Numbered from the stretch's first letter, positions 15,881-24,836 are shown. The stretch is DNA of 34,413 nucleotides from Rhodococcus phenolicus (GCF_001646785.1 NZ_LRRH01000090.1:1-34413), one strand, 5' to 3'. The notes: generated by a model not told the origin, from the sequence alone. A program made the numbers and translations.

Positions 15881-17074
15881 ATGACCCACCGGCCGTCCCA
15901 GCCACGCACCGACACGCCGCGTTACCTCACCGAGGACCGTCTCGCCATCCGTGATCTCGCGCGGGACTTCGCAATGACAAAGGTGCTGCCCGTCGCCAAT
16001 GAACTCGACCCCGTCCAGGGCACGATCCCGGATTCGCTGAAGAAGGAAATGGCCGAGATCGGCTTCTTCGGCATCATGATCCCCGAGGAACAGGGTGGCC
16101 TCGGACTCGGCGTGTTCGAGTACTGCCTGGTCGCCGAGGAACTGTCCCGGGCCTGGATGAGCGTGTCGGGCCTGCTCGCCCGCGGCAACGGCATGGGCGG
16201 CGGATTCACCGCCGAGCAGGAAGCGGTGCTGCTGCCGAAGGTCGCCCGCGGCGAATACCTCGGCGCCTATGCGCTGTCCGAGGCCGAGGCCGGATCCGAC
16301 GTCGCGAACATCTCGTGCCGTGCCACCCGCGACGGCGACGACTGGATAGTCAACGGCACCAAGATGTGGTGCACCTATGCGGACGAAGCCGACTACCTGG
16401 TCCTCTTCGCGCGCACCGACCCGGACAAGGACCCGGCGAAACCGCACCGCGGGATCAGCGCATTCCTCGTCGAGAAGGAACGCGGGGGGTTCCCCGAAGG
16501 GATCTCGGGCACGAAGGTCCGCAAGATCGGCTACTTCGGGTGGAGCACGTGGGAGCTGTCCTTCGACAACTTCCGTATTCCCGCCAGCGCGATGCTCGGC
16601 GAGGAGGGCAAGGGCTTCTATCTCGCCGTGTCGGGACTCGAGGTCGGTCGCGCCCACACCGCGGCCCGCGCGATCGGTCTGGCCCGTGCCGCACTCGAGG
16701 ACTCCATCGCCTACGTCCACACCCGCCGCCAGTTCGGCCGACCCATCGGCGATTTCCAGCACCTGCGCTTCAAGATCGCGAAGATGGCCGCCGACATCGA
16801 AGCTGCCCGGCAGCTCATGTACTCGGTCGCCACCGACATCGACACCGGACGGCGCTGCTCGCTCGAGGCGTCGATGTGCAAGCTCGTCGCCACCGAGATG
16901 GCCGAACAGGTCACCAGCGAAGCCGTGCAGATCCACGGCGGTGCCGGCTACACCACCGACTTCCAGGTCGAACGGCACTGGCGGGATGCGCGTCTGACGA
17001 AGATCTTCGAGGGCACCAGCGAGATCCAGATGCGCATCATCTCCGACGAGCTGCTCGGAAGGTCCGAAAGCTGA
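15881..17074 (+). CDS. Acyl-CoA dehydrogenase
   Basis: 397-residue FAD-dependent acyl-CoA dehydrogenase. Visible features: EEQGGLGLGVFEYCLVAEEL near the start, the flavin-binding strand YALSEAEAGSDVANISC, VHTRRQFGRPIGDFQ, and the signature QIHGGAGYTTDFQVERHWRD followed by FEGTSEIQ. E377 in that last motif is at the position of the catalytic base of medium-chain enzymes. ATG at 15881 follows GAGGGAG at 15869-15875. First gene of a six-gene operon in which every junction overlaps. It introduces the alpha-beta double bond in a CoA thioester; the chain or ring it acts on is unknown. Confidence 0.93.
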   Translation: MTHRPSQPRTDTPRYLTEDRLAIRDLARDFAMTKVLPVANELDPVQGTIPDSLKKEMAEIGFFGIMIPEEQGGLGLGVFEYCLVAEELSRAWMSVSGLLARGNGMGGGFTAEQEAVLLPKVARGEYLGAYALSEAEAGSDVANISCRATRDGDDWIVNGTKMWCTYADEADYLVLFARTDPDKDPAKPHRGISAFLVEKERGGFPEGISGTKVRKIGYFGWSTWELSFDNFRIPASAMLGEEGKGFYLAVSGLEVGRAHTAARAIGLARAALEDSIAYVHTRRQFGRPIGDFQHLRFKIAKMAADIEAARQLMYSVATDIDTGRRCSLEASMCKLVATEMAEQVTSEAVQIHGGAGYTTDFQVERHWRDARLTKIFEGTSEIQMRIISDELLGRSES

Positions 17075-17817
17075 TGACTCTCACGACATCCGATCGCATC
17101 ACCGTCGGTGACCGCACCACCGGTGCCGAGCGGGTCCTGGCGCCGCTGCTCACCGAAACGGGCATCGCACTGCCGGCCGGCAGTGTCCTCGCCGGCGCCC
17201 TGGCGGCCGAGCTGCTCACCGCCCCCGTCGACGGCGGGACCCGCACCGGCACCACATGGTGCGCGACCCGTCCGGTCGCCCACGACGACACCGTCCGCGC
17301 GGACGTACTGATCACCCGCGTCGCGGACGGCATCGTCGAACGGTTCGTCCGGCTCCTCGACGACGCCGGAACCGTGCGGGAGTACGGAACCGAAACGTGG
17401 CGCCTCGACGACCCCTCTGTCGCCCGGGCCCAGCCGGCCCTGGATTTCTGCACCGTGGCGTGGGGCGAGCTGCTGCGGGCACGTCTCGACCGGGACCTCG
17501 CCTTCGTTTCGTCGCTGTCGAGCTGGGACGGCACGATCGGCCTGCGCTGCGACGACCGGGAAGTGCACCTGCGGATCTACAAGGGCCGCATCGTCGATGT
17601 CACGCGCCGCACCCCGCACGGCGCGACCTTCACCTTCGTCGCCCCGGCGCACCTGTGGGCCGAGGTGGTCCTCGCCGAACGCGACGACTTCATGCGCCGC
17701 GCCATCGGAGGCGAATTCTCCTCCACCGGAGACGGATACGAGTATCTCCGTCTCACCAAACCGCTCCACATCGTCATCGCGCACGCGCGCGCACTCGCAC
17801 AGGAGGTCCGGCCGTGA
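17074..17817 (+). CDS. Hotdog-SCP2-like two-domain protein
   Basis: 247 residues, not assignable to a named family. Residues about 1-112 look like one hotdog (MaoC/thioesterase) domain: the strand pattern TRPVAHDDTVRADVLITRVADG then REYGTETWRLDD is characteristic. Residues about 120-247 resemble an SCP2 sterol-carrier fold: DREVHLRIYKGRIVDV, AHLWAEVVLAERDDFMRRAI and GDGYEYLRLTKPLHIVI. The MaoC hydratase-2 motif is absent, so it is probably not a hydratase in the usual sense. The A of the upstream TGA stop is the A of its ATG start, and its stop overlaps the next GTG. It could bind or shuttle the hydrophobic acyl-CoA intermediate. Domain calls are by eye. Confidence 0.75.
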   Translation: MTLTTSDRITVGDRTTGAERVLAPLLTETGIALPAGSVLAGALAAELLTAPVDGGTRTGTTWCATRPVAHDDTVRADVLITRVADGIVERFVRLLDDAGTVREYGTETWRLDDPSVARAQPALDFCTVAWGELLRARLDRDLAFVSSLSSWDGTIGLRCDDREVHLRIYKGRIVDVTRRTPHGATFTFVAPAHLWAEVVLAERDDFMRRAIGGEFSSTGDGYEYLRLTKPLHIVIAHARALAQEVRP

Positions 17818-18689
17818 TCGAAGCGCGCTACCTCGACGTCGGCGGTGCCCTCGGCTTCGTCGAGATCGTCACCCCCGACGCGCATCCGGCGCCGGACACG
17901 TTGCCCACCGTGCTGTGCATCCATACCGCCGGGCAGAGCGGGGTGCAGTACCGGCACGTCGCCCGTGACCTCGCCGCCCGCGGCTACCGTGTCCTCGTTC
18001 CCGATCTTCCCGGCCACGGACGTTCCGAACCCGCCCCGGACGGGCCGGTCACGTCGCTGACCGCCTACGGCGACTGGCTCTGCGCCGTTCTCGACGAACT
18101 CGCGATCGAACGCCCCTACGTCGTCGGCTGCTCGATCGGCGGCAAGCTGACCCTCGAACTGTCCGTCCGTCCGGACCGTCCGCTCGCCGGTGCCATCGCG
18201 ATGGAAGCCGAAGCCGGACCCGGTCGCGTCAACGTCGCCGGTCTGCGGCGCGAGCTCGAGGATGTCGCCGGCCCGGCCCGGGCGGAACGCACCTACCTCG
18301 GAACGTTGGCCTCGGTCGGCACGTCGGTGCCCGACGCCGCGGCACGCGTGATCGCCACGATGCACAAGCGCGAGGATCCCGAGATCTCCTCGTCCGATCT
18401 GATCGGCTGGGGTGGCCACGACGTCCGCGACCGCCTGCACCTGGTCGACGCTCCGATCCACCTCGTTGCGGGACTGGACGATCCGTGGATCCGCGCTACC
18501 GACGTCGAGCAGGTCGCCGTGCGGATCAACGCGGCGCATCCGGGTCTCGCGCGGTACACCGGCCTGACCGGGGTCGGGCACTATCCGATGGAGGAGATCG
18601 ACGACTTCGCCGCCCTCGTCGACACCTGGATCCGTGAACTGGACGAAACCGCCGGGGCGGAACCGGATTCCGAGGAGATCGCGTCGTGA
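17814..18689 (+). CDS. Alpha/beta hydrolase of the catabolic operon
   Basis: 291-residue alpha/beta hydrolase. Nucleophile elbow VVGCSIGGKL (S107), PDLPGHGRSEPAPDG (63-77) as the strand-3 loop, an Asp candidate in VAGLDDPW and the catalytic His in GVGHYPME. Unlike most relatives the oxyanion strand reads LCIHTAGQSG rather than HG. GTG start overlaps the upstream stop as GTGA. Its place between a dehydrogenase and a CoA ligase suggests a thioester, lactone or C-C bond hydrolysis step. Specific reaction unknown. Confidence 0.9.
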   Translation: MIEARYLDVGGALGFVEIVTPDAHPAPDTLPTVLCIHTAGQSGVQYRHVARDLAARGYRVLVPDLPGHGRSEPAPDGPVTSLTAYGDWLCAVLDELAIERPYVVGCSIGGKLTLELSVRPDRPLAGAIAMEAEAGPGRVNVAGLRRELEDVAGPARAERTYLGTLASVGTSVPDAAARVIATMHKREDPEISSSDLIGWGGHDVRDRLHLVDAPIHLVAGLDDPWIRATDVEQVAVRINAAHPGLARYTGLTGVGHYPMEEIDDFAALVDTWIRELDETAGAEPDSEEIAS

Positions 18690-20389
18690 CAGCCACCGGC
18701 ACCACTTCCCTGACCGGTCTCCTGGCCGAGCTGGTCGCCGCCGACCCCGACGCGCCGCTCGCGTTCGACGTGGCCGGTGACGAGATCCTGACGTGCACCC
18801 GCGCCCGCTTCGGCGACCGGGTCGAAGCCGTGCGCACCGAACTCGCCGAAGCCGGAATCGAACCAGGACAGTGCATCGCAGTCATGCTGCCGAACTGGTC
18901 CGACGCAGTGGTGTGGCAGTTCGCCGCATCCGCGCTCGGAGCCCACGTCATCGGTGTCAACACGCGCTACAACACCGGAGAGGTCGCGCACATCCTCGAC
19001 GCGGCGCGGCCGGCGGTCGTCGCCGTGGCCGCGTCCTTCCACGGCCTCGACCTGTTCGGAACACTGAGCGCCGCAGCCGGATCCGTACCCGAGGTCGCAA
19101 CCCCCGCTGTCGCGGTCGTGACCGGTCCGTCCGCTGGGGCGACCCCCGCGGACCCGACGGGATTCGATCTCGGCGGTGGAGCATGGCTGGTCGGCAGCGG
19201 CGACCTCCGCGGCACCCGCGTACCCCGCACACCCGACACCGCGACGATCACCGCGGCCGGTGCGGTCGCCGATCCGTCGGACCCCCTCGCGGCGGCGTTC
19301 ACGACCTCCGGCTCCACCGGCACGCCGAAACTTGCCGCACACCGGGATTCGGCGGTGGTCCGGCACGGCCGCGCCGATGCGGAGATCATGGGAGTCACCC
19401 CGGGCGACGTCACGCTGTGTGTGCTGCCGGTGTCCGGAGTGTTCGGTTTCAGCACCGCCATGGCGACTCTCGCCGGCGGCGGAGCCCTGCTCATGGAACC
19501 GGTGTTCGACGCCGCGGCGGTTCTGCGCCGCATGCAGGAACTGAAGGTCACGCACGTCGTCGGCGGCGACGACCTGTTCGGCCGGTTGTACGACACCTGG
19601 CACGCCGAGCAGCGGTCCGATCTGTCGTCGTTGAAATGGCTGGGTATCGCAGATTTCCTGGGGCGCTCCCACGCCATCGCCCGCTGGGCCCGCGACGAGT
19701 TCGGCGCACTGACCTCCGGCGTGTTCGGTTCGTCCGAGGTGTTCGCGCTCACGCTGTTGTGGTCCGACCGGGACCCCGAGTCGGTGCGCTGGAACGGGGG
19801 AGGCCGCCCCGTCGCCTCCTCGATCGAGGTGCGGATCGTCGACCCGGTCGACGACCGCGTGCTGCCCGACGGCGAACAGGGCGAACTGCAGTTGCGTGGC
19901 CCCAACGTCGTCGACGCCTACCTCGGCAATCCCGATGCCGCACGGCGTGCATTCACGGCCGACGGCTGGTTCCGCAGTGGAGACCTCGCGGTCGCCACGG
20001 GTGACGGCGGCTACCGATTCGTGTGCCGCATGGGAGATGTCCTGCGGCTGCGCGGTTTCCTCGTCGACCCCGCGGAGATCGAGCGCCGCCTCGCGCAGCA
20101 TCCCGATGTGGGAGTCGTCAAGGTCGTCGGGATCACCGGCGAGGGCGGCTACACCAGTGCCGTCGGCTTCGTCGTCCTCACCGACGACGCGTCCGCCGGC
20201 ACCGACGCCGGTGTGCTGAAGCAATGGTGCCGTGCGGAACTCGCCGCATTCAAGGTGCCGTCGGCTGTGCACATCGTCGAACACATGCCCACCACCGTGG
20301 GCGGAAACGGAACGAAGATCCGGGCCGTCGAACTGCGCGAATGGGCGCAGAACTGGACCGATCGTGAAAGGGACCACCGCCGTGACTGA
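18686..20389 (+). CDS. AMP-dependent acid-CoA ligase
   Basis: 567-residue adenylate-forming ligase. P-loop motif TTSGSTGTPK (206-215), then GVFGSSEVFALTLLW in place of the usual YGxTE motif, GWFRSGDLA in the hinge region and the C-terminal lysine in GGNGTKIRAV. The substitution of SSEVF for the aromatic-Gly-x-Thr-Glu core is shared by some unusual acid ligases and may affect substrate choice. An Ala/Pro-rich stretch between about 135 and 200 is longer than usual. GTG start overlaps the hydrolase stop. It should activate the imported carboxylic acid as its CoA ester, the first intracellular step. Confidence 0.9.
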   Translation: MTATGTTSLTGLLAELVAADPDAPLAFDVAGDEILTCTRARFGDRVEAVRTELAEAGIEPGQCIAVMLPNWSDAVVWQFAASALGAHVIGVNTRYNTGEVAHILDAARPAVVAVAASFHGLDLFGTLSAAAGSVPEVATPAVAVVTGPSAGATPADPTGFDLGGGAWLVGSGDLRGTRVPRTPDTATITAAGAVADPSDPLAAAFTTSGSTGTPKLAAHRDSAVVRHGRADAEIMGVTPGDVTLCVLPVSGVFGFSTAMATLAGGGALLMEPVFDAAAVLRRMQELKVTHVVGGDDLFGRLYDTWHAEQRSDLSSLKWLGIADFLGRSHAIARWARDEFGALTSGVFGSSEVFALTLLWSDRDPESVRWNGGGRPVASSIEVRIVDPVDDRVLPDGEQGELQLRGPNVVDAYLGNPDAARRAFTADGWFRSGDLAVATGDGGYRFVCRMGDVLRLRGFLVDPAEIERRLAQHPDVGVVKVVGITGEGGYTSAVGFVVLTDDASAGTDAGVLKQWCRAELAAFKVPSAVHIVEHMPTTVGGNGTKIRAVELREWAQNWTDRERDHRRD

Positions 20390-21617
20390 TTCCGTCGCCG
20401 ATGCCACCGACGTGGTGATCTGTGAACCGCTGCGCACTCCCGTCGGCCGATACGGTGGCATGTTCGTCGACGTGCCGGCGACCGACCTCGCCGCACGCGT
20501 CATCTCGGAGTTGCTGTCCCGCACCGGGATCGATCCGGAGAAGATCGACGACGTGATCTTCGGCCAATGTTACCCCAACGGGGAGGCCCCGGCGATCGGC
20601 CGCGTCGCCGCGCTCGACGCGGGCCTTCCCGTCACCGTGCCGGGGCTGCAACTGGACCGCCGATGCGGCTCCGGTCTGCAGGCAGTGCTCGACGCGGCGA
20701 TGCGCGTGCAGACCGGTGTGGCGGACATCGTGATCGCCGGCGGTGTCGAATCGATGAGCCGTGCCGAGTACTACACCGAGTCGATGCGCTGGGGCGCCAA
20801 GGGTGCGCCGGCGGCCCTGCACGACCGGCTCGCGCGTGGTCGCGTCACCGCCGGCGGCCGCAGCCATCCGGTCCCCGGCGGCATGCTCGAAACGGCGGAG
20901 AACCTGCGTCGCAAGTACGGCATCTCTCGACTCGAACAGGACGAACTCGCCGTCGAATCGCATCGCCGTGCGGTCGCCGCGATCGACTCCGGGAAGTTCG
21001 CGGAGGAGATCGTCCCGGTCACCGTGCCGCAGCGCAAGGGCGAGCCGACCGTGATCGACCGCGACGAGCATCCGCGTGCCGGCACCACCGTCGAGACCCT
21101 CGCGAAGCTGCGCCCCATCATGGGCAAGCAGGATCCCGCCGCGACCGTGACCGCGGGCAATGCGAGCGGTCAGAACGACGGTGCCGCAGCATGTGTCGTC
21201 ACCTCCCGGGCCACCGCCGATCGTCTCGGACTGCGGCCCCTCGGCCGGCTCGTCACCTGGGCGGTCGCCGGTGTCGCGCCGTCCGAGATGGGTATCGGGC
21301 CGGTGCCGTCCACCGAGAAGGCGCTGCAGCGGGCGGATCTGTCGCTCTCGGACATGGACCTCATCGAACTCAACGAAGCGTTCGCGGCGCAGGCGCTCGC
21401 GGTGACACGTGAATGGAAGTTCACCGCAGCCGATTTCGATCGCACCAATGTGAACGGGTCCGGTATCTCGCTGGGGCACCCCGTCGGTGCGACCGGAGTG
21501 CGGATCCTCGCGACCCTGCTGCGCGAACTCGACCGGCGCGGTGCCCGCTACGGTCTCGAGACGATGTGCATCGGCGGCGGGCAGGGCCTGACCGCGATCT
21601 TCGAGCGCGTCTCGTGA
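20382..21617 (+). CDS. Thiolase (acetyl-CoA C-acyltransferase)
   Basis: 411-residue thiolase with a complete catalytic set: nucleophile C95 in RRCGSGLQA, NEAF (331-334), H366 in GHPVGATG and C396 in MCIGGGQG. GTG at 20382 overlaps the end of the ligase gene by 8 bases and follows GAAAGGG. It would cleave a 3-ketoacyl-CoA released by the upstream oxidation, giving acetyl- or propionyl-CoA. No enoyl-CoA hydratase or 3-hydroxyacyl-CoA dehydrogenase is encoded in the operon, so those steps come from elsewhere or the route differs from ordinary beta-oxidation. Confidence 0.94.
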   Translation: MTDSVADATDVVICEPLRTPVGRYGGMFVDVPATDLAARVISELLSRTGIDPEKIDDVIFGQCYPNGEAPAIGRVAALDAGLPVTVPGLQLDRRCGSGLQAVLDAAMRVQTGVADIVIAGGVESMSRAEYYTESMRWGAKGAPAALHDRLARGRVTAGGRSHPVPGGMLETAENLRRKYGISRLEQDELAVESHRRAVAAIDSGKFAEEIVPVTVPQRKGEPTVIDRDEHPRAGTTVETLAKLRPIMGKQDPAATVTAGNASGQNDGAAACVVTSRATADRLGLRPLGRLVTWAVAGVAPSEMGIGPVPSTEKALQRADLSLSDMDLIELNEAFAAQALAVTREWKFTAADFDRTNVNGSGISLGHPVGATGVRILATLLRELDRRGARYGLETMCIGGGQGLTAIFERVS

Positions 21618-22756
21618 CCGCCCGCCCGCTCGACGGGGTGCAGGTCGTCGATCTGTCCAGCTTCGTCGCCGGCCCCACCGCGGGCCGCATGCTCGCCGAG
21701 CTCGGGGCCGACGTCATCCGTATCGACCCGGTCGCCGGGGCCGTCGACGGCGGGCGCTGGCCCCTCACCGACGGTGGCGGCAGTCTCTACTGGACCGGAC
21801 TCAACCAGTGGAAACGGTCACTGGCGGTGGATCTGCGCAGCGACGAGGGCCGCGCGGTCGTCGTCGATCTGATCGCGCGGGCGGGCATCGTCCTCGAGAA
21901 CGCGGCCCATGCCCCGTGGCTCTCCCACGAGGCGTTGGCCGCTCGCCGGCCCGATCTGATCCACCTGCACATCGCCGGCAACGCCGACGGCAGCCCGGCC
22001 GTCGACTACACGGTCAACGCCGCGGTCGGTCTGCCGTTGATGACCGGGCCGGTCGAGCACACCGCGCCCGTGAACCACGTGCTGCCCGCGTGGGATCTGA
22101 TCACCGGCGTGCACGCCGCGCTCGGTATCGTCACGGCGCTGCGTCGGCATGAACAGACCGGCGAGGGCAGTTACCTGGAGCTGGCGCTCGACGATGTCGC
22201 CGTCTCCGCGGTCGCGAGCATGGGCTGGCTCGCCGAGGCCGAGGCGCGGGGGACCGGCCGCGACCGGTCCGGCAACGCCCTGTTCGGCAGCTACGGCTCG
22301 GACTTCCCGACGAGCGACGGCCGGTCGGTGATGATCGTCGGCCTCACCCCGGGGCAGTGGCGGGCGCTGGTCGAGGTCACCGGAACCGCCGACGTGTTCG
22401 CGGCACTCGAGAAGCAACGTGGGCTCGATCTCGGGGCCGAAGGCGACCGGTTCGCGGCGCGGGATGCGATCACCGCGATCCTGGCGCCGTGGTTCGCCTC
22501 GCGCACCCTCGCGCAGGTCGAAGCAGACCTTGCGGGCACCCGGGTGCTGTGGGCGCCGTACCGGACGATGGACGAGGTCGCCGCCGATCTCGCGGCGCGG
22601 CCCGACGCGGTGGTGCAGTACGTCGACCAACCCGGCATCGGGCCCGTCCTCACCGCGCGATCGCCACTGCGCTGGAACGGTCGTTACACCGAGGCTCGGC
22701 CCGCGCCGCGGCACGGACAACACACCGGCGAGATCCTCGGATCGCTTCCGATCTGA
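21614..22756 (+). CDS. CaiB/BaiF family CoA-transferase or 2-methylacyl-CoA racemase-like protein
   Basis: 380-residue class III CoA-transferase. Family features: LDGVQVVDLSSFVAGPTAGR at the N-terminus, LAELGADVIRIDPV, the active-site aspartate D161 in LPAWDLITGVHAAL, and the C-terminal WAPYRTMDEVAADL. About 380 residues fits both transferases and alpha-methylacyl-CoA racemases. GTG start overlaps the thiolase stop. Last gene of the operon and followed by a hairpin. As a racemase it would handle a branched acid; as a transferase it would recycle CoA from product to incoming acid. Both fit the operon. Confidence 0.9.
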   Translation: MTARPLDGVQVVDLSSFVAGPTAGRMLAELGADVIRIDPVAGAVDGGRWPLTDGGGSLYWTGLNQWKRSLAVDLRSDEGRAVVVDLIARAGIVLENAAHAPWLSHEALAARRPDLIHLHIAGNADGSPAVDYTVNAAVGLPLMTGPVEHTAPVNHVLPAWDLITGVHAALGIVTALRRHEQTGEGSYLELALDDVAVSAVASMGWLAEAEARGTGRDRSGNALFGSYGSDFPTSDGRSVMIVGLTPGQWRALVEVTGTADVFAALEKQRGLDLGAEGDRFAARDAITAILAPWFASRTLAQVEADLAGTRVLWAPYRTMDEVAADLAARPDAVVQYVDQPGIGPVLTARSPLRWNGRYTEARPAPRHGQHTGEILGSLPI

Positions 22757-22765
22757 CGGATCCCG

Positions 22766-22789
22766 CCGGTTCGATTGCGATCGAACCGG
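22766..22789 (+). terminator. Hairpin after the catabolic operon
   Basis: Perfect 10-bp stem CCGGTTCGAT / ATCGAACCGG with a 4-base loop, 9 bases after the CoA-transferase stop. No long T-run follows. Confidence 0.7.
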
Positions 22790-22821
22790 ATTCGTCCCGC
22801 TGGACGATCCGTTCCGGCGCG

Positions 22822-22850
22822 TTGTGGGTCCGGGTGTCGAATGCTACTGT
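22822..22850 (+). promoter_or_regulatory. Predicted mhpB promoter
   Basis: TTGTGG (22822-22827), 17-base spacer, TACTGT (22845-22850). The expected start falls in the first GTGTATATAC element. Confidence 0.5.
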
Positions 22851-22855
22851 CACGC

Positions 22856-22886
22856 GTGTATATACCGAGGAAGCTTGTGTATATAC
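22856..22886. promoter_or_regulatory. Two GTGTATATAC elements, predicted IclR operator
   Basis: GTGTATATAC occurs at 22856-22865 and 22877-22886, exactly 21 bases apart (two helical turns). Each contains the palindrome GTATATAC. The sites lie directly downstream of the predicted -10 of mhpB. Similar elements occur at 25621, 25681 and 30122. Confidence 0.65.
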
Positions 22887-22995
22887 AGAGCAATGTCGGG
22901 AGCATCGCCGACAAGGCCCCTCGGCCGCGCCGGCTGTCAGCGACAGACGAACCCAGCCTGTGGCCCGCGCAGGCCGGCCGACGGACGGAGTCCAC

Positions 22996-23952
22996 ATGCC
23001 GCTTGCCTTGTGTGCCTCGTCGCACTCGCCGCTGATCGGCTTGAACGATCCGGCACCGGACATCGTGAACGAGGTGTACGAACAACTCGACGCCGCAAAG
23101 GCATTCGTGGAAGCGTTCGATCCCGAGCTCGTGGTCGTCTTCGGCCCGGACCACTACAACGGATTCCTGTACGACGTGATGCCCTCGTTCTGCGTCGGTG
23201 CAGCAGCGGCCTCGGTGGGTGACTACGGCCTGCCGAGCGGGCCACTCGAGGTGGATCGCGCCGCCGCGTACGCGATCACGCGGCACGCACTCGACTCGGG
23301 TGTCGACGTCGCATTGTCCGAAGCGATGCAGGTCGACCACGGGTTCGTCCAGCCTCTGCTCTTCCTGTTCGGTTCCGCGGACAGGATCCCGTCCCTCGTT
23401 CCGGTGTTCGTCAACTGCGTGGCCGAGCCGCTCGGCCCGGCGAGCCGGGCCCGTCTGCTGGGGGAGGCGGTGGGGCGGGTGCTGGGAGAGTCCGGGAAGA
23501 GGGTGCTCATCGTCGGGTCCGGCGGTCTCTCGCACGATCCGCCCGTTCCCCGGCTGGCGGATGCGGCTCCGGAGGTTGCCGCGCGGCTCACGCACGGGCG
23601 CAACCCGACTGCGCAGCAGCGTCGGGAGCGCGAGTCTCGTACCGTCGCCGCCGCCGGCGCGTTCGCTGCGGGATCCACGGATTTCCACGACCTCAATCCG
23701 GAGTGGGATTCCCTGGTGCTCGATGCGTTCGAGTCGGGCGATATCACTGCGTTCGACGAGAAGCCGAACGACTGGTTCATCGGGGAGGGTGGCCACTCCG
23801 CCCATGAGGTCCGTACCTGGATCGCGGCCTACGCTGCCCTGTCCACGCAGGGTTCGTACGAGATGACCAGCCGGTATTACCGACCGATCAAGGAGTGGTT
23901 CGCCGGGTTCGCCGTCACCACTGCGATGCAGAAGGAAGTTGTAGCGCGATGA
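22996..23952 (+). CDS. mhpB: 3-carboxyethylcatechol 2,3-dioxygenase (MhpB/HppB)
   Basis: 318-residue extradiol dioxygenase of the LigB/MhpB class, which cleaves 3-(2,3-dihydroxyphenyl)propionate with Fe(II). The N-terminus ALCASSHSPLIGLNDP is the family signature. Histidines at H10, H53 (FGPDHYNGF), H115 (QVDHGFVQP) and H180 (GGLSHDPP) line up with known active-site residues, including the His115/His179 pair of the E. coli enzyme. ATG at 22996 follows GACGGAG. Its stop overlaps the start of mhpC (ATGA). The upstream leader carries two GTGTATATAC elements, pointing to control by the IclR protein at 24837. In Rhodococcus this gene is called hppB. Confidence 0.95.
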   Translation: MPLALCASSHSPLIGLNDPAPDIVNEVYEQLDAAKAFVEAFDPELVVVFGPDHYNGFLYDVMPSFCVGAAAASVGDYGLPSGPLEVDRAAAYAITRHALDSGVDVALSEAMQVDHGFVQPLLFLFGSADRIPSLVPVFVNCVAEPLGPASRARLLGEAVGRVLGESGKRVLIVGSGGLSHDPPVPRLADAAPEVAARLTHGRNPTAQQRRERESRTVAAAGAFAAGSTDFHDLNPEWDSLVLDAFESGDITAFDEKPNDWFIGEGGHSAHEVRTWIAAYAALSTQGSYEMTSRYYRPIKEWFAGFAVTTAMQKEVVAR

Positions 23953-24806
23953 CGATATGGGACGACCTCGGTTCCGTGGCTCATACGATCGAGTTCCGCG
24001 AGATCGACGGATGGCGAACCCGTGTGCTGCGGGCGGGATCAGGGCCCGCGCTGGTGCTCATGCACGGCACGGGCGGTCACCTGGAGGCATTCTCACGCAA
24101 CATACCGGCACTTGCCGAGCACTTCTCCGTCATCGCCTACGACTTTCCCGGGCAGGGCTACACGACTCCGGCCGATCGCGACCTCGAACTCGATGCCTAC
24201 GTCAACCACCTCGCTGCCCTGCTCGATGACCTCGGTCTGGAGCGGGCGCACCTGTCCGGCGAGTCGCTCGGCGGCTGGGTAGCGCTCAAATTCGCTGTCG
24301 CGCACCCCGACCGACTGCGCCGGATCGTGCTCAACACACCGGGTGGCACCATGGCGGCTCCAGAGGTGATGGCGCGGATCCGGGAACTGAGTCAGGCCGC
24401 CGCCGACGAGCCCACCGCGGAGCGCATCCGCGCGCGTCTCGAGTGGCTCATGGCCGATCCCGCCAGTGTCACCGACGAACTCGTCGGGTGCCGCCGAGCG
24501 ATCTACTCGCAGCCGGGGTTTGCGGAGTCGATGCGCCACGTCCTGTGCCTGCAGGATCCCGACGTGCGCCGGCGCAACATGGTGACCGATGCCGATCTGG
24601 CGGCGGTGACGGTGCCGGTGCTGGTGATCTGGACCAGCGACGACCCGTCCGGCCCCGCAGCGGCCGGAATGGACATGGCCGACAAGCTGCCGAACGGGCA
24701 GTTCCTCTTCATCGACGGCGCGGGCCACTGGCCCCAGTGGGAACAGCGGGAGACTTGCGACAAGGCCGTGATCGGGTTCCTGTGCGACGGCGATACGGGA
24801 CGGTGA
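23949..24806 (+). CDS. mhpC: 2-hydroxy-6-oxonona-2,4-dienedioate hydrolase (MhpC/HppC)
   Basis: 285-residue C-C bond hydrolase of the alpha/beta fold that splits the ring-fission product into succinate and a hydroxypentadienoate. Motifs: LVLMHGTGGHLEAFSRN oxyanion region, YDFPGQGYTTP, nucleophile S106 in SGESLGGWVA, Asp at 231/232 in WTSDDPSG and H260 in DGAGHWPQWEQ. It is translationally coupled to mhpB by ATGA. The usual following genes mhpD/E/F (hydratase, aldolase, dehydrogenase) are not in this window. It ends 30 bases from the convergent regulator gene. Confidence 0.92.
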   Translation: MTIWDDLGSVAHTIEFREIDGWRTRVLRAGSGPALVLMHGTGGHLEAFSRNIPALAEHFSVIAYDFPGQGYTTPADRDLELDAYVNHLAALLDDLGLERAHLSGESLGGWVALKFAVAHPDRLRRIVLNTPGGTMAAPEVMARIRELSQAAADEPTAERIRARLEWLMADPASVTDELVGCRRAIYSQPGFAESMRHVLCLQDPDVRRRNMVTDADLAAVTVPVLVIWTSDDPSGPAAAGMDMADKLPNGQFLFIDGAGHWPQWEQRETCDKAVIGFLCDGDTGR

Positions 24807-24836
24807 GAGACCCGTGTGCCGAGCGCCGGACGATGC

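Noticed and set aside
18581-20524. A 647-residue minus-strand frame
   Set aside because: It is antisense to the CoA ligase and has no domain signatures.
22757-22995. Protein-coding continuation upstream of mhpB
   Set aside because: The open frame passes through the hairpin, promoter and operator elements, has AT-rich stretches, and an ATG with a good ribosome site is at 22996.
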